Origin: JAOUEA01 sp963762075
GTDB lineage: Bacteria > Actinomycetota > UBA4738 > HRBIN12
NCBI GenBank assembly: GCA_963762075.1
Contig: CAVXJC010000003.1
Location: 310,001 to 374,000, forward strand
Reading direction: 5' to 3'
Length of the DNA stretch: 64,000 nucleotides
Every line of letters starts with the position of its first letter. Within the stretch, counting starts at the first letter, position 1. Positions 26,620-34,819 of the stretch are shown one piece after another. Both the position numbers and the translations under genes were made by a program. The notes beneath the pieces were generated by a model, which did not search any database, had not been told where the DNA came from, and was given only the letters and a program-made list of their open reading frames with translations.

Positions 26620-27747
26620 GCGACGCGCCGCGCAGCCCTGCTCGCGCGGATGTCGTCGGGTCGCTGTTGCGCCCTGCAACGCTGCGCGCAGCGATCGACG
26701 ACTTCTACGAGCCGGGGCACTCGGCGGCCCTCGACGAGGAACGCGGTCGCGATCGAACCGAGCTGACCGCGATCGAAGACGAGGCGATCGGCGAGGCGGT
26801 GCAACGCCAGCGTGACTGCGGGCTCGACGTGATCAGCGACGGCGAGTTCCGCCGGTGGATGTTCATGAACTCCTTCTACGATGCGGTGAGCGGTGTGCGG
26901 ACCGGGAAGACGGTGAAGTTCCGCAACGACCGCGGAGACGATGTCGAGCTGGCGGTGCACGAGATCGTCACGCCACTCGAGGCGGTCGACTCGCCGGCCG
27001 CGCGCGAGGCCGCGTTCATGCGCGAGGTCGCCGGCGACACGCCGTTCAAGGTGACCTTCCCGGCCGCATCGATCTTCGCGCACCCGTTCACGACGGTAGA
27101 GGGCGCATACGAGTCGGTGGCCGAGTTCGTCGACGCGGCGGTCTCCATCGAGCGTCAGCTCGTGGCCGATGCGATCGAGGCGGGAGCGCGATACGTGCAG
27201 TTCGACTTCCCCTTGTACCCCTACCTCGTCGACCCGGCTTGGATCAGCCGGTTCGAGGCTGCGGGCAACGACATCGAGGCGATCATGGAGCGAGCGCTGG
27301 CCGCTGATCGCGCCGTCGTTGAGGACATCCCCGACGACGTCACTGTTGGCCTGCACATCTGTCGCGGGAACTTCCGCTCGTCATGGATGTGCGAGGGGTC
27401 GCTTGAGCCTGTCGCAGAGCAGGTCTTCGACCTGGCGTACGACACCTTCCTCGTGGAGTGGGATGACCAGGGGAGGGATGGGGGATTCGAGCCGGTTCGC
27501 TTCCTGCGGGAGGGCAGCACGATGGTGATGGGCTTGATCTCGACGAAGAAGCCAGACCTCGAGGGCGAGGACGAGATCGATCCGCCGCATGGAGGAAGCC
27601 GCGACCTATACGCGCAGCATGGACCGCCTCGCGATCAGCCCCCAATGCGGGTTCGCGAGCGTGATGGTCGGCAACGAGACCAACGAAGACGCGCAGTGGC
27701 GCAAGCTGGAGTTGGTGGGAAGGGTGGCCGATCGGATCTGGGGCTAG
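26616..27747 (+). pseudogene. MetE-like cobalamin-independent methyltransferase, one frameshift
   Basis: The protein matches the C-terminal catalytic barrel of cobalamin-independent methionine synthase (COG0620) without the N-terminal domain. DVVGSLLRP at the start, VISDGEFRR, and GLHICRGNF give the zinc-binding His and Cys. One extra base near 27581 throws the frame off after GEDEID; in the next frame RRMEEAATYTRSM, then ISPQCGFASVM with the last zinc cysteine, run to the stop at 27747. The restored length is about 376 residues, normal for this group. Such single-domain proteins may be methyltransferases for other thiols. Without the shift the zinc site would be complete. Confidence 0.75.
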
Positions 27748-27879
27748 CGCCCGCCCATGCATGTCCATGTTCCCGTCGCTGATCGATAAGCCGAACGCCT
27801 GCTCGGGCTCGAATTCAACGACCTCCATCTCGCCCTCTACCGGCGTGCCCCAGCGAGTGTTCATGGACACTGGGCGGTC
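27748..27879 (-). pseudogene. Possible SRPBCC (START-like) domain fragment
   Basis: On the minus strand the stretch reads MNTRWGTPVEGEMEVVEFEP and continues EQAFGLSISDGNMDMHG. This is the strand pattern of the middle of a polyketide-cyclase/START-type SRPBCC domain (small hydrophobic-ligand binding). No start, helix 1 or C-terminal helix is present, and it abuts the 3' end of the MetE-like gene. It looks like a decayed or truncated gene. The match is from pattern alone and is weak. Confidence 0.3.
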
Positions 27880-28002
27880 AATCCTCAACAGACACCTGGG
27901 TCTCCATAGACGCCTCCTCGGTCCGCCGGGTCGCCGTGACACCGCGTCCGCTGCGACCACCATGTTGCCCGCGTGCTATCACACGCTTCTAGAGACTCAA
28001 CC

Positions 28003-28482
28003 TCACGCTTGGCGCGTCGGTGTCGGCTGGCGCTCCACCGTCCACGTGAGATCTCCGCTCGCGCACAGCTGCGCGTCCTGTCCGTCATCGGTCAACCCGG
28101 CGAGGTTGTACTCGAACATGCCTGAGCCGCTCCGCCATCCGAGGGTGCCGGAGAGATGCTCGAAGGTCTGGCGGAACGTGAGCGGGAGGGACGTGTTCTC
28201 GTACTCGAACGGTCGGTTTCCGTCCACGCGCACGTCCTCGAAATCGAACCGGGAACTAAGGCGGAAGCTCTCGGTGGTCCCGTCCTCGCAGGCGACCTCG
28301 ACGCCGATCTTGACGGTCCTGAGGAACCGCCGCCCCGAGTCTCGTTTGACCACGCCGATCGTGATCCTCCTGCCTGCTGAGGTCTCACCCTCGTACCAGA
28401 AACGCTGGCTGGCCTGCGCCGCGGATCCGAGCGCGAGGACGAGTGCGATCGATAGCCCGAGCATGCCGGTTCGACGATGCAT
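28003..28482 (-). CDS. Small secreted hypothetical protein (paralogue of 46408-46872)
   Basis: A 159-residue protein with a signal peptide: MHRRTGMLGLSIALVLALGS then AAQAS, with a likely cleavage after AQA. The mature part begins QRFWYEGETSAGRRI and ends with LCASGDLTWTVER. The start ATG 28482 has an AGGAGGT ribosome site six bases upstream, which rules out the longer frame. A second gene in the window encodes the same layout (YRGETSEGERV ... CTTGELTWEV), so this is a small lineage-specific family with two conserved cysteines, probably a disulfide. No known domain is recognised. It is expected to be periplasmic or extracellular. Confidence 0.7.
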   Translation of the reverse strand: MHRRTGMLGLSIALVLALGSAAQASQRFWYEGETSAGRRITIGVVKRDSGRRFLRTVKIGVEVACEDGTTESFRLSSRFDFEDVRVDGNRPFEYENTSLPLTFRQTFEHLSGTLGWRSGSGMFEYNLAGLTDDGQDAQLCASGDLTWTVERQPTPTRQA

Positions 28483-28948
28483 CGCTACCTCCTGTGGGTT
28501 TGAACGACCATTGAGGAACACCCGGCCAGGTGAAGCGATGGCCACCACGCGGACGGATACTCTGTGCTACCGCGATTCGCCTTCGCCGTCGGGGCCATCT
28601 CCCACGGCGGGCTCGACACCTCCGCCCACCAAGCGACCGATCGACAGGGCCAGACCCTGCGTTGGCCACCAGGTCTTCATGAAAAGGCTTCCGGTCGCCT
28701 TCCGCCCTTCGACCCACCAACCGAAGTGCTGACCGCGACGCAGGGTGACCTGGCGAGAACTCATGTTGCCTTCCTACACCATCATCGCACGAGAGGTAAG
28801 GGAGACTCGTCGACGCTGGCACGCCGACGTTGACCTTGCCTTGCTGGCAACTTGGAGCGGCTGGTCCCTGCCCGTTCGCCTTGACGCCGCATCTGGAACG
28901 ACCTACCGTCCGCATTCCGTCGGTGCCCACTTGGCGAAGGGATCTCTC
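28483..28948. other. Gene-poor stretch with one doubtful short ORF
   Basis: This 466-base gap between two divergent secreted-protein genes probably holds both promoters. A 65-codon minus-strand frame at 28567-28764 (MSSRQVTLRRGQHFGWWVEG) has no ribosome site and no recognisable family; I do not call it a gene. The bases 28501-28514 (TGAACGACCATTGA) resemble the TGAA-N6-TTCA palindrome at 1067-1080, but with a weaker right arm. Confidence 0.4.
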
Positions 28949-29443
28949 ATGAAGCGAATCGGGCTCAAATCGCGCACGGCGGCCATCTCGGCATCGGTCG
29001 TGCTGACGCTCCTCGCGACCGCGGTGATCGGTGGCGCGATAGCGACCGCACAGGGGGACATCCACGTTGTGATGCGGGCCGACTCGCTGACCGAGCAATT
29101 CGTCGATCTGGATGATGACGGCCTCCTGGAACTGGGTGACCGGGTCGAGATTCGTGCCAAGCTGTTCGACGCTGCCGCCACCGACGACCGGGTGGGCTCA
29201 GCCTTCGGGACGTGTCTCGTCGAGCGGGAGATCACGCCGGGGGTCTCTGGCCTTTGGCGATGCACATACCTGCTGAGGCTCGCGGACGGCACGATCACCG
29301 TCGACGGTCTCGACCCGGCAGGCGTGGGCGTCTACGAACTAGGGGTCACCGGCGGTACGGGAGCGTACAGCGCCTCAAACGGTGAGGCCACGTTGACCGA
29401 TACCCATACGAAAACTGAGATCGAGATCACATTCCCGCCCTGA
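28949..29443 (+). CDS. Secreted allene-oxide-cyclase-like beta-barrel protein
   Basis: The 164-residue protein has a signal peptide: KR near the start, then SASVVLTLLATAVIGGAIAT, cleaved around TAQG. The mature part is all beta, with EQFVDLDDDGLLELGDRVE, a CLVER ... WRCTYLL pair of cysteines, GTITVDGL and the diagnostic VTGGTGAYSASNGEATL. That last motif and the strand order match the dirigent/allene-oxide-cyclase barrel fold found in bacterial secreted proteins. The bacterial members have no established enzyme activity. ATG 28949 is preferred because it directly precedes the signal peptide. It is transcribed alone. Confidence 0.65.
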   Translation: MKRIGLKSRTAAISASVVLTLLATAVIGGAIATAQGDIHVVMRADSLTEQFVDLDDDGLLELGDRVEIRAKLFDAAATDDRVGSAFGTCLVEREITPGVSGLWRCTYLLRLADGTITVDGLDPAGVGVYELGVTGGTGAYSASNGEATLTDTHTKTEIEITFPP

Positions 29444-29926
29444 GTCCGTGCTCGATCGCTTCATCGAGACATGGACCGATGGCCCGGACGCCGCTCTGGG
29501 TAGGGAGCCGGAGCCCGGCACGGCACCCCATCCGAACGCTCAAGCCGGGACGTACCTGAACTCGATCGCCCCGACGTGATCTTCCATACCCGCGTCCGAA
29601 CGGGTGGGGTCCTAGGGGCGGTGTCGCCCGACGCCACTGAGGAACGTGAGCGTCCCCGCTCTCATGAGGAGCGAAGCGACCTGTCGGAAGAATCGGCGAA
29701 CCGTGTTCATGCCTATCCATCGGCGGATCGTGGGAGCAGGCGCATGGTCAGGTCACCCTGAATCGTGGTCCCCCGGTACCCGGTCGATAGTACGACCCAT
29801 GTCAGGGTCGCCCTGCTCGCATGTGCGTCGTGGCTCGACCTCGGGCAGCCGGTGAGTCGCATCCACGGTCCCGATCGAGCAGGCGGCATGATGTGGGCCA
29901 GCCTCGCATCCTGAAGGGAGAGTTGG
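29444..29926. other. Intergenic region without a convincing gene
   Basis: In these 483 bases all open frames have poor codon bias and no family match. A short frame directly after the preceding stop (29447-29579, VLDRFIETWTDGPDAALG) could be a fragment of something older. The promoter of the iron-permease-family gene should lie in the last 100 bases, where a GGGAGAG ribosome site precedes its ATG. Confidence 0.4.
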
Positions 29927-30370
29927 ATGACCAACGAGTCCAAGCACATCCTCATGCCGACCGAGGTATCGAGCAGGGTGGGATTCTTCGACACCTTCGC
30001 CGGATTGGCGGCAAGGCTTGCGAGCCGGGCGCCCTTCTTCGCCTTCTGCTTGGGGCTCGTCGTCATCTGGTTGATCCAGGGCGTGACCCTGATCGTATCG
30101 AGAGGATCGATCCAGCCGTTCCTCGATTCCCAGTACCAGCTCGAGATCAACACGACGACCACCATCATCACGTTCCTGATGGTCGCCCTGCTCCAGAACA
30201 GCCAGACGCGGAACGATCAAGCCACCCAGCACAAGCTGAACGCGATCGCTGACGGGCTCGCCGACCTCATGGAGCATCTGCACACGCGATCGGAGGACTC
30301 GTCGCTGGACCAGGATCTGAAGGAGCTGAGAGCGGCCGTCGGGCTCGAGGCCAGAGAGAGCACGTCGTGA
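29927..30370 (+). CDS. Low-affinity iron permease family membrane protein
   Basis: The 147-residue protein has two membrane helices (about residues 35-58 and 74-90). Between and after them are the family's best-conserved segments, QLEINTTTTIITFLMVALLQ and NSQTRNDQATQHKLNAIAD. FDTFAGLAARLASRAPFF before helix 1 also fits. These proteins are named after yeast Fet4, but bacterial members are only half its length and transport has not been established for most. An inner-membrane location is expected. It has a GGGAGAG ribosome site and no metal-uptake neighbours. Confidence 0.8.
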   Translation: MTNESKHILMPTEVSSRVGFFDTFAGLAARLASRAPFFAFCLGLVVIWLIQGVTLIVSRGSIQPFLDSQYQLEINTTTTIITFLMVALLQNSQTRNDQATQHKLNAIADGLADLMEHLHTRSEDSSLDQDLKELRAAVGLEARESTS

Positions 30371-30405
30371 GCGGTCTGGCAGAGGGGAGGTTCGCTGCCG
30401 CGATA

Positions 30406-30939
30406 TCACTCGCCCGTGTTGGAGAGGTCGAGCATCCAGTCGTTGCATCGCATGTGATTGCCGGGCGGATACTCGAATTCGCATTCCTCCAGCAGCCTGA
30501 AGCCTAGCTTCCGGCAGATCGCGTTCGAAGGCGCGTTCTCGACCGACGGGAACGCGTGCATGAACCGATGCCGCGCCTCCTGTCTGGCGACGGCGATCGC
30601 CCGGTCCGTGGCGATGCCGGCGATGCCTCGTCCTTGGAAGGCGGTGATGACGAACCACCCGATCTCGTAGACGTCGTTCTCGCGCCACGATCGATCCCAG
30701 TATCCGACCGATCCGACAGGCTCGCCCGTGGTCGCGTCGACGATCTTGAACATGCGACCGGTGCCGGAATCCGCGAGGCTTTCGAAACGCGCCTGGCGCT
30801 CGATCAGCTTCTCGTCGCTCTCGGGCCCGCCGATGTGCTTCGTCATCTCGGCATCTCCCAGCGTCATCTTCAGGACTGGAAGATCTCCCTTTCCCCATGA
30901 CTCGATGCGTATCGTGTCGGGGTCTGCCGACATGCTCAT
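30406..30939 (-). CDS. GNAT-family N-acetyltransferase, RimJ/RimL-like
   Basis: The 177-residue protein has the GNAT core: VGSVGYWDRSW as beta-4, then VITAFQGRGIAGIATDRAIA with the acetyl-CoA-binding Q/R-x-x-G-x-G/A loop, and NAPSNAICRKLGFRLLEECE, the motif B segment typical of RimJ/RimL enzymes. It would acetylate an amine on a small molecule or protein N terminus in the cytosol. ATG 30939 is chosen; ATG 30960 is also in frame. The gene is single and divergent from the amidotransferase frame. Confidence 0.85.
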   Translation of the reverse strand: MSMSADPDTIRIESWGKGDLPVLKMTLGDAEMTKHIGGPESDEKLIERQARFESLADSGTGRMFKIVDATTGEPVGSVGYWDRSWRENDVYEIGWFVITAFQGRGIAGIATDRAIAVARQEARHRFMHAFPSVENAPSNAICRKLGFRLLEECEFEYPPGNHMRCNDWMLDLSNTGE

Positions 30940-31070
30940 GCCGAACAACGCTACAGGCATCGAGGGTTGCCAGGGATTCTGTGCGGTCTCGACACGTTGT
31001 GTCTCGCCGTGGGTGTGCAACGACCTCGTACCCTGTCGTGCAGTCGCGGTCCTTCGGGGGTGAATCGCTC

Positions 31071-31743
31071 GTGCGCGTGCTCGTTCTGAAGCCGCAGGAG
31101 CTGTCGCGAACCGGGCACGTCGGAGAGGCGCTCGAGCAACGCGCGACCGAGGTCGTCGAGCATGTGCTGGCCGACGACGGAGCACCTCCGGCGCTCGACC
31201 GATTCGACGCGATCGTCGTGACCGGGGCGCCGTGGTCGGTGTACGGCGAGGAAGTGCGCCCGTGGATCGACGGGTTGCGCGAGCTGCTGCGTGAGGCGGT
31301 GGCCACCGACGTGCCCGTGCTCGGTATCTGCTTCGGCGCCCAGGCCTTCGCGGAGGCCAACGGCGGGTGGGTCGCTCGCGCCCGCGATACCGAGGTCGGG
31401 CTTCACGAGCTCGAGACCGACGATCCCGACCTGGTGCCACGCGGTCCGTGGTTCATGTGGCACGGCGACACGCTCGGACCGCCCAAGGGTGCCGACCATC
31501 ATCGCCCGAACCGAGGCGGGTCCCCAGGCCTATACGCTCGGCCCGCACCTGCTCGTGCAGTTCCACCCCGAAGCCACGACCGACATGATCGAGGCCTGGC
31601 TCGCCTACGACGACGCGGACTTCCATCGTGCGGGCGTCGACCCCGTCGAGACGTTGCGATCGATGCACGCCGACGAGCGAGGATCACGCGATCGTGCGGT
31701 AGCCCTCGTGGACCGGTTCCTCGCGGGCGTGAGGACCGACTAG
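31071..31743 (+). pseudogene. Class I glutamine amidotransferase (GATase1), one frameshift
   Basis: VRVLVLKPQE opens the fold, VVTGAPWSVYGEE gives the oxyanion region, and PVLGICFGAQAFAEANGG has the nucleophilic cysteine. An extra base near 31488-31493 breaks the frame after GPPKG. In the next frame TIIARTEAGPQAYTLG leads to LLVQFHPEAT, which supplies the catalytic His and Glu, and the protein runs to 31743. Restored length is about 223 residues, standard for stand-alone GMP-synthase-like amidotransferases. The catalytic triad is intact except for the shift. Its stop overlaps the stop of the GH76 gene on the other strand. Confidence 0.75.
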
Positions 31744-32754
31744 CAGATGAGCGGCAGGCGATCGCGCGGCCATGACTGCAGAGCGAAGAGCTGGACGAGC
31801 CCTCCCGTGTCGATCGCGGGCGTGCCGTCGTAACTGCCGATGCCGCCGGCCGTGAAGAGTCCGTCGTCTGCCCGGCCCTCGCGCCAGGCTCGCCTCAGGT
31901 AGCTGTCGAACGCCTGCCCCAAGCCCTCGACCGGTGCCGAGGCGTCGAGCACGAGCAGGTTGCGCAACCACACGGCGTTGAAGACGGGGGGGTGCTTCCA
32001 GGTGCGGTCTGCGCCGAACCGTCGTAACGACGCCTTCGCGGTCGCACCGGCACGATCGAGCGCGGTCGCGTCGCCGGTCGCCAGGTGCAGCAGAAGATCT
32101 GCGCCGAGGGCCGCACCTTGGTTGTAGGTCCACAGGGTTGGGTCGACGCGACCATCGACGTCGACGTGGTCTGCGTAGAGGTCGCCGCGAACCCGCAGGG
32201 TGCGATCGAGCCAGTCGAGCGTCGCGTGAAGCGAACCCGAGCCCCGGACCGTCGGAGCTGCCGTCGGTCAGGTGTAGCCGAAGCGCCAGCTGAGCCGCGG
32301 GCGCCGCGGAGCAGGTGTGCCGCGCTCGGCGCCCTTCGACCCACCGCATGCCGCCGTCGGGGTCCTGCCCCTCTTGTACGAACCGCATGACCTTCCGGGC
32401 CCTGCGCAGCCAGCGAGCCTCGCCGGTCTGCAAGTGGAGCTGGGCGAAGCAGAGTCCGATCCACGCGTTGTCGTCGTAGTACCGACGGCGGTCATCGGGC
32501 GACGGCAGATATCCGTCGCCGGCGGCGTAGGGTCGCAGGCCGATCACGAGTCGCTCGACGACGTCGTAGTCGCCGGTCAGCTCGGCGAGATCCGCGGCCG
32601 CCGCGAGCACCTGGCTCACCGGCCACACCGGCGCGAGCTTCCGCCCAACCGGTCGTTCTCGAACCACGAGCGATCGGGCGTCGCCGGGCCGTAGACACGC
32701 CGTCGACAACGACTGCCACGCCTCGAAGGCTCGCGCGGACCGATCGCGAGCCAT
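31740..32754 (-). pseudogene. Glycoside hydrolase family 76-like protein, one frameshift
   Basis: The N-terminal 150 residues fit an alpha-helical toroid: RRRYYDDNAWIGLCFAQLHL is the characteristic GH76 segment, followed by EGQDPDGGMRWVEG. After LTDGSSDG an extra base in a CCCC run near 32241-32255 shifts the frame. The continuation reads SGSLHATLDWLDRTL, then TLWTYNQGAALGADLLLHLA and ends LPLIC. GH76 enzymes are alpha-1,6-mannanases, but this protein has no signal peptide, so it may act inside the cell or be a related epimerase-like protein. Restored length is about 337 residues. It lies six bases from the VOC gene upstream. Confidence 0.7.
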
Positions 32755-32760
32755 GCCGCC

Positions 32761-33129
32761 TCAGGAAGCGGGCTCGAAGAGTTCGACCACGTTCCCGGCC
32801 GGGTCTTCGACCAGGATCTGCCGGCCGCCCGGTCCTTCCACGATCTCGTTGCGGAAGACCGCTCCGCCTGTCCCGAGCTGGGCGACGATCGCGTCGAGAT
32901 CCTCCACCGTGATCACCAGGCGGTTCCAGCCACCCGGTGCGGGCTCACGCCCGTCGGGCATCGCCCGAGCCGCCGAGGACGTCGGCCCGGCGAGCCAGAG
33001 GTCGAGGTCACCGAGGCGCACGATCGCCATCGCCACCCCGTAGCGCTCAACGACCTCGAATCCCAGCCGGTCCGCGTAGAACGAGATCGCCTCACCCACG
33101 TCTGAGACCAGGTATCGCATGGTGGCCAT
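32761..33129 (-). CDS. VOC-superfamily (glyoxalase/extradiol-dioxygenase-like) protein
   Basis: A 122-residue single VOC module pair: MRYLVSDVGEAISFYADRLG starts the first beta-alpha-beta-beta-beta unit and RLVITVEDLDAI the second, ending with ILVEDPAGNVVELFEP, where the last Glu is a usual metal ligand. The family includes glyoxalase I, fosfomycin resistance proteins and dioxygenases; the position-5 metal His is replaced here by a Leu-Val segment, so enzymatic activity is doubtful. It follows the FAH gene by nine bases and precedes the GH76 gene by six on the same strand. Confidence 0.85.
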   Translation of the reverse strand: MATMRYLVSDVGEAISFYADRLGFEVVERYGVAMAIVRLGDLDLWLAGPTSSAARAMPDGREPAPGGWNRLVITVEDLDAIVAQLGTGGAVFRNEIVEGPGGRQILVEDPAGNVVELFEPAS

Positions 33130-33138
33130 CGAGAGACC

Positions 33139-33984
33139 TTAGTCCTTCCGTGGAGCGCGTACGCCCCGCAGCTCCCAGTCGCCACCCATCGCCGTCGACA
33201 GCACTTCCTCGCTCTGGCTCGGCTGCGCGCCGACGTCGTCGCGCACAGGTACCGACCCCTCGACCACGGTATTGCGCAGCACGCCGAGCCCTTCGACTTC
33301 CACCTCGACGACGTCGCCCGGCTGCACGGGTCGTGATCTCGCGGGCGTTCCCGACAGGATCACGTCGCCGGTTTCGAGCGTGATCGTCCGTGCGATGTCG
33401 GCGACCAGGTATCGCATGTCCCAGATCATCTCGTCGGTGTTCCCGCTCTGGGCCACGGCGTCGTTCACGCGCGTCTCGATGTGCTTGCCGTGGAAGTCCC
33501 AGTCGGTGACGATCCCCGGCCCGAGCGGGCACAGGGTGTCGGACCCCTTCACGCGCAGCATCGACCCCGCGTCGGTGTCACGGAAGTCGTGGAGTCCGTA
33601 GTCGTTGCCGATCGTGTAGCCCCCGATGTAGGCGTCGGCCTCGTCGGGCGCGATGTGACGGCATCGCTCGCCGATGACGATGGCGATCTCTCCCTCGAAG
33701 TTCAGGTAGCGGCAGCGCGGTGGACGCACGATCTCGCCGCCGTGCGCGTTCAGCGCCGAGATCGGCTTGTGGAAGTACGTCGGCGCCGGGCCCAGCTGCG
33801 CCTGGAACTCCGCCCGGCGGCTCTCGTAGTTCAGGTGCACGCAGACGACCTTGGTGGGCTCGACCGGCGGCAGGTGGATCGGATCGTCGAGCGGCATCGT
33901 GCGGCCGTCGGGCGCGACGAGCTCGTCGCCTTCGCGCGTCACCGTGGTTGCAATGCCGTCGAGAAGGATGCGTCTCGTCTCCAT
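33139..33984 (-). CDS. Fumarylacetoacetate hydrolase family protein (HpaG-like) copy 1
   Basis: The 281-residue protein has the FAH-fold signature: CVHLNYESRRAEFQ, YFHKPISALNAHGG, the metal-binding FEGEIAIVIGE, NDYGLHDFRD, KGSDTLCPLGPGIV and GDVILSGTPA. The glutamates of FEGE and the Asp of ND coordinate a divalent metal. Enzymes of this group isomerise, decarboxylate or hydrolyse the open-ring products of extradiol cleavage, such as those from homoprotocatechuate. ATG 33984 is set by the following residues METRRILLDG; the gene is divergent from the decarboxylase-like gene with 25 bases between starts, so both promoters overlap. Confidence 0.85.
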   Translation of the reverse strand: METRRILLDGIATTVTREGDELVAPDGRTMPLDDPIHLPPVEPTKVVCVHLNYESRRAEFQAQLGPAPTYFHKPISALNAHGGEIVRPPRCRYLNFEGEIAIVIGERCRHIAPDEADAYIGGYTIGNDYGLHDFRDTDAGSMLRVKGSDTLCPLGPGIVTDWDFHGKHIETRVNDAVAQSGNTDEMIWDMRYLVADIARTITLETGDVILSGTPARSRPVQPGDVVEVEVEGLGVLRNTVVEGSVPVRDDVGAQPSQSEEVLSTAMGGDWELRGVRAPRKD

Positions 33985-34009
33985 CGCGACGCAGCGTACG
34001 ATAGGCGCC

Positions 34010-34807
34010 GTGTCGGAGCTGCGGGGATTCATGCTGCCGCGCACGCCGGAAGGCCGCGCGTCGATCGTGCCGAGCCCTCCGTGGCACTACTCCGGCGATG
34101 TGCTCACGATCGAGTACCGGACCGATCCCGCGAACGTCGAGGCTCTGTTGCCACCGGGGGTCGCGCTCGCCGACGAGGACCCCGGGGCGGTCGCGATCAT
34201 CTGGGCCGACTGGCAGTCGTGCTCGGACTCGCTCGAGGAGCTGATCGATCCCGTGCGTTCCCAGTACAAGGAAGCCTTCGTCGTCGTCCGCTGCGCCTAC
34301 GCGGGCGAGATCTACTCACGGTGCGTCTACATCTGGGTCGACAAGGACTTCGCGCTCGCGCGGGGCTGGTACCAGGGCTATCCGAAGAAGCTCGGCCAGA
34401 TATGGATGACGCGTCCGGTCACGGTCGGCCGGGCCGGACCCAGGCTCGAGCCCGGTGGGCGGTTCGGGGCCACGCTCACCGCCAACGATCGCCGCCTCGC
34501 CGATGTCACGCTCACGCTCACGGGCGAGAGCGAGACCGGCGGCTTCGTGAACGCGTTGCCGATGCTGCACACGCGATTCATGCCGAACATCGATCCGTCG
34601 TTGCCGCCTCCCCTGAACGAGCTCGTCACGATGCGCTCGCGCGAAGTCGACCTTGGTCCCGTGTACGTGGGGGAGGCGACGGTGCGGTTGCACGAGGCAC
34701 CGGCCGAGGAGCTCGCGGACCTCGAGCCCCTCGAGACGATCGCGGGCTACTGGCGCCAGGTGGGGGCGACCTTCGTCGGCGGCACGTCTCTGCACGGGGG
34801 GCGGTAG
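34010..34807 (+). CDS. Acetoacetate decarboxylase (ADC) family protein
   Basis: The 265-residue protein carries WYQGYPKKLGQIWM, the ADC active-site segment, where the first lysine (K126) is the predicted Schiff-base residue and the second (K127) lowers its pKa. Upstream, LPPGVALADEDPG and AYAGEIYSRCVYIWVD fit the family core. Classical ADC splits acetoacetate to acetone and CO2; many relatives in aromatic pathways use other beta-keto acids. It starts at GTG 34010 and is 12 bases before the second FAH-family gene. The pairing with two FAH enzymes suggests a role in ring-fission product breakdown. Confidence 0.85.
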   Translation: MSELRGFMLPRTPEGRASIVPSPPWHYSGDVLTIEYRTDPANVEALLPPGVALADEDPGAVAIIWADWQSCSDSLEELIDPVRSQYKEAFVVVRCAYAGEIYSRCVYIWVDKDFALARGWYQGYPKKLGQIWMTRPVTVGRAGPRLEPGGRFGATLTANDRRLADVTLTLTGESETGGFVNALPMLHTRFMPNIDPSLPPPLNELVTMRSREVDLGPVYVGEATVRLHEAPAEELADLEPLETIAGYWRQVGATFVGGTSLHGGR

Positions 34808-34819
34808 CCTCTCGGCCTC

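Noticed and set aside
29427..29720. Minus-strand 97-codon frame
   Set aside because: No ribosome site, poor codon bias and no recognisable domain.
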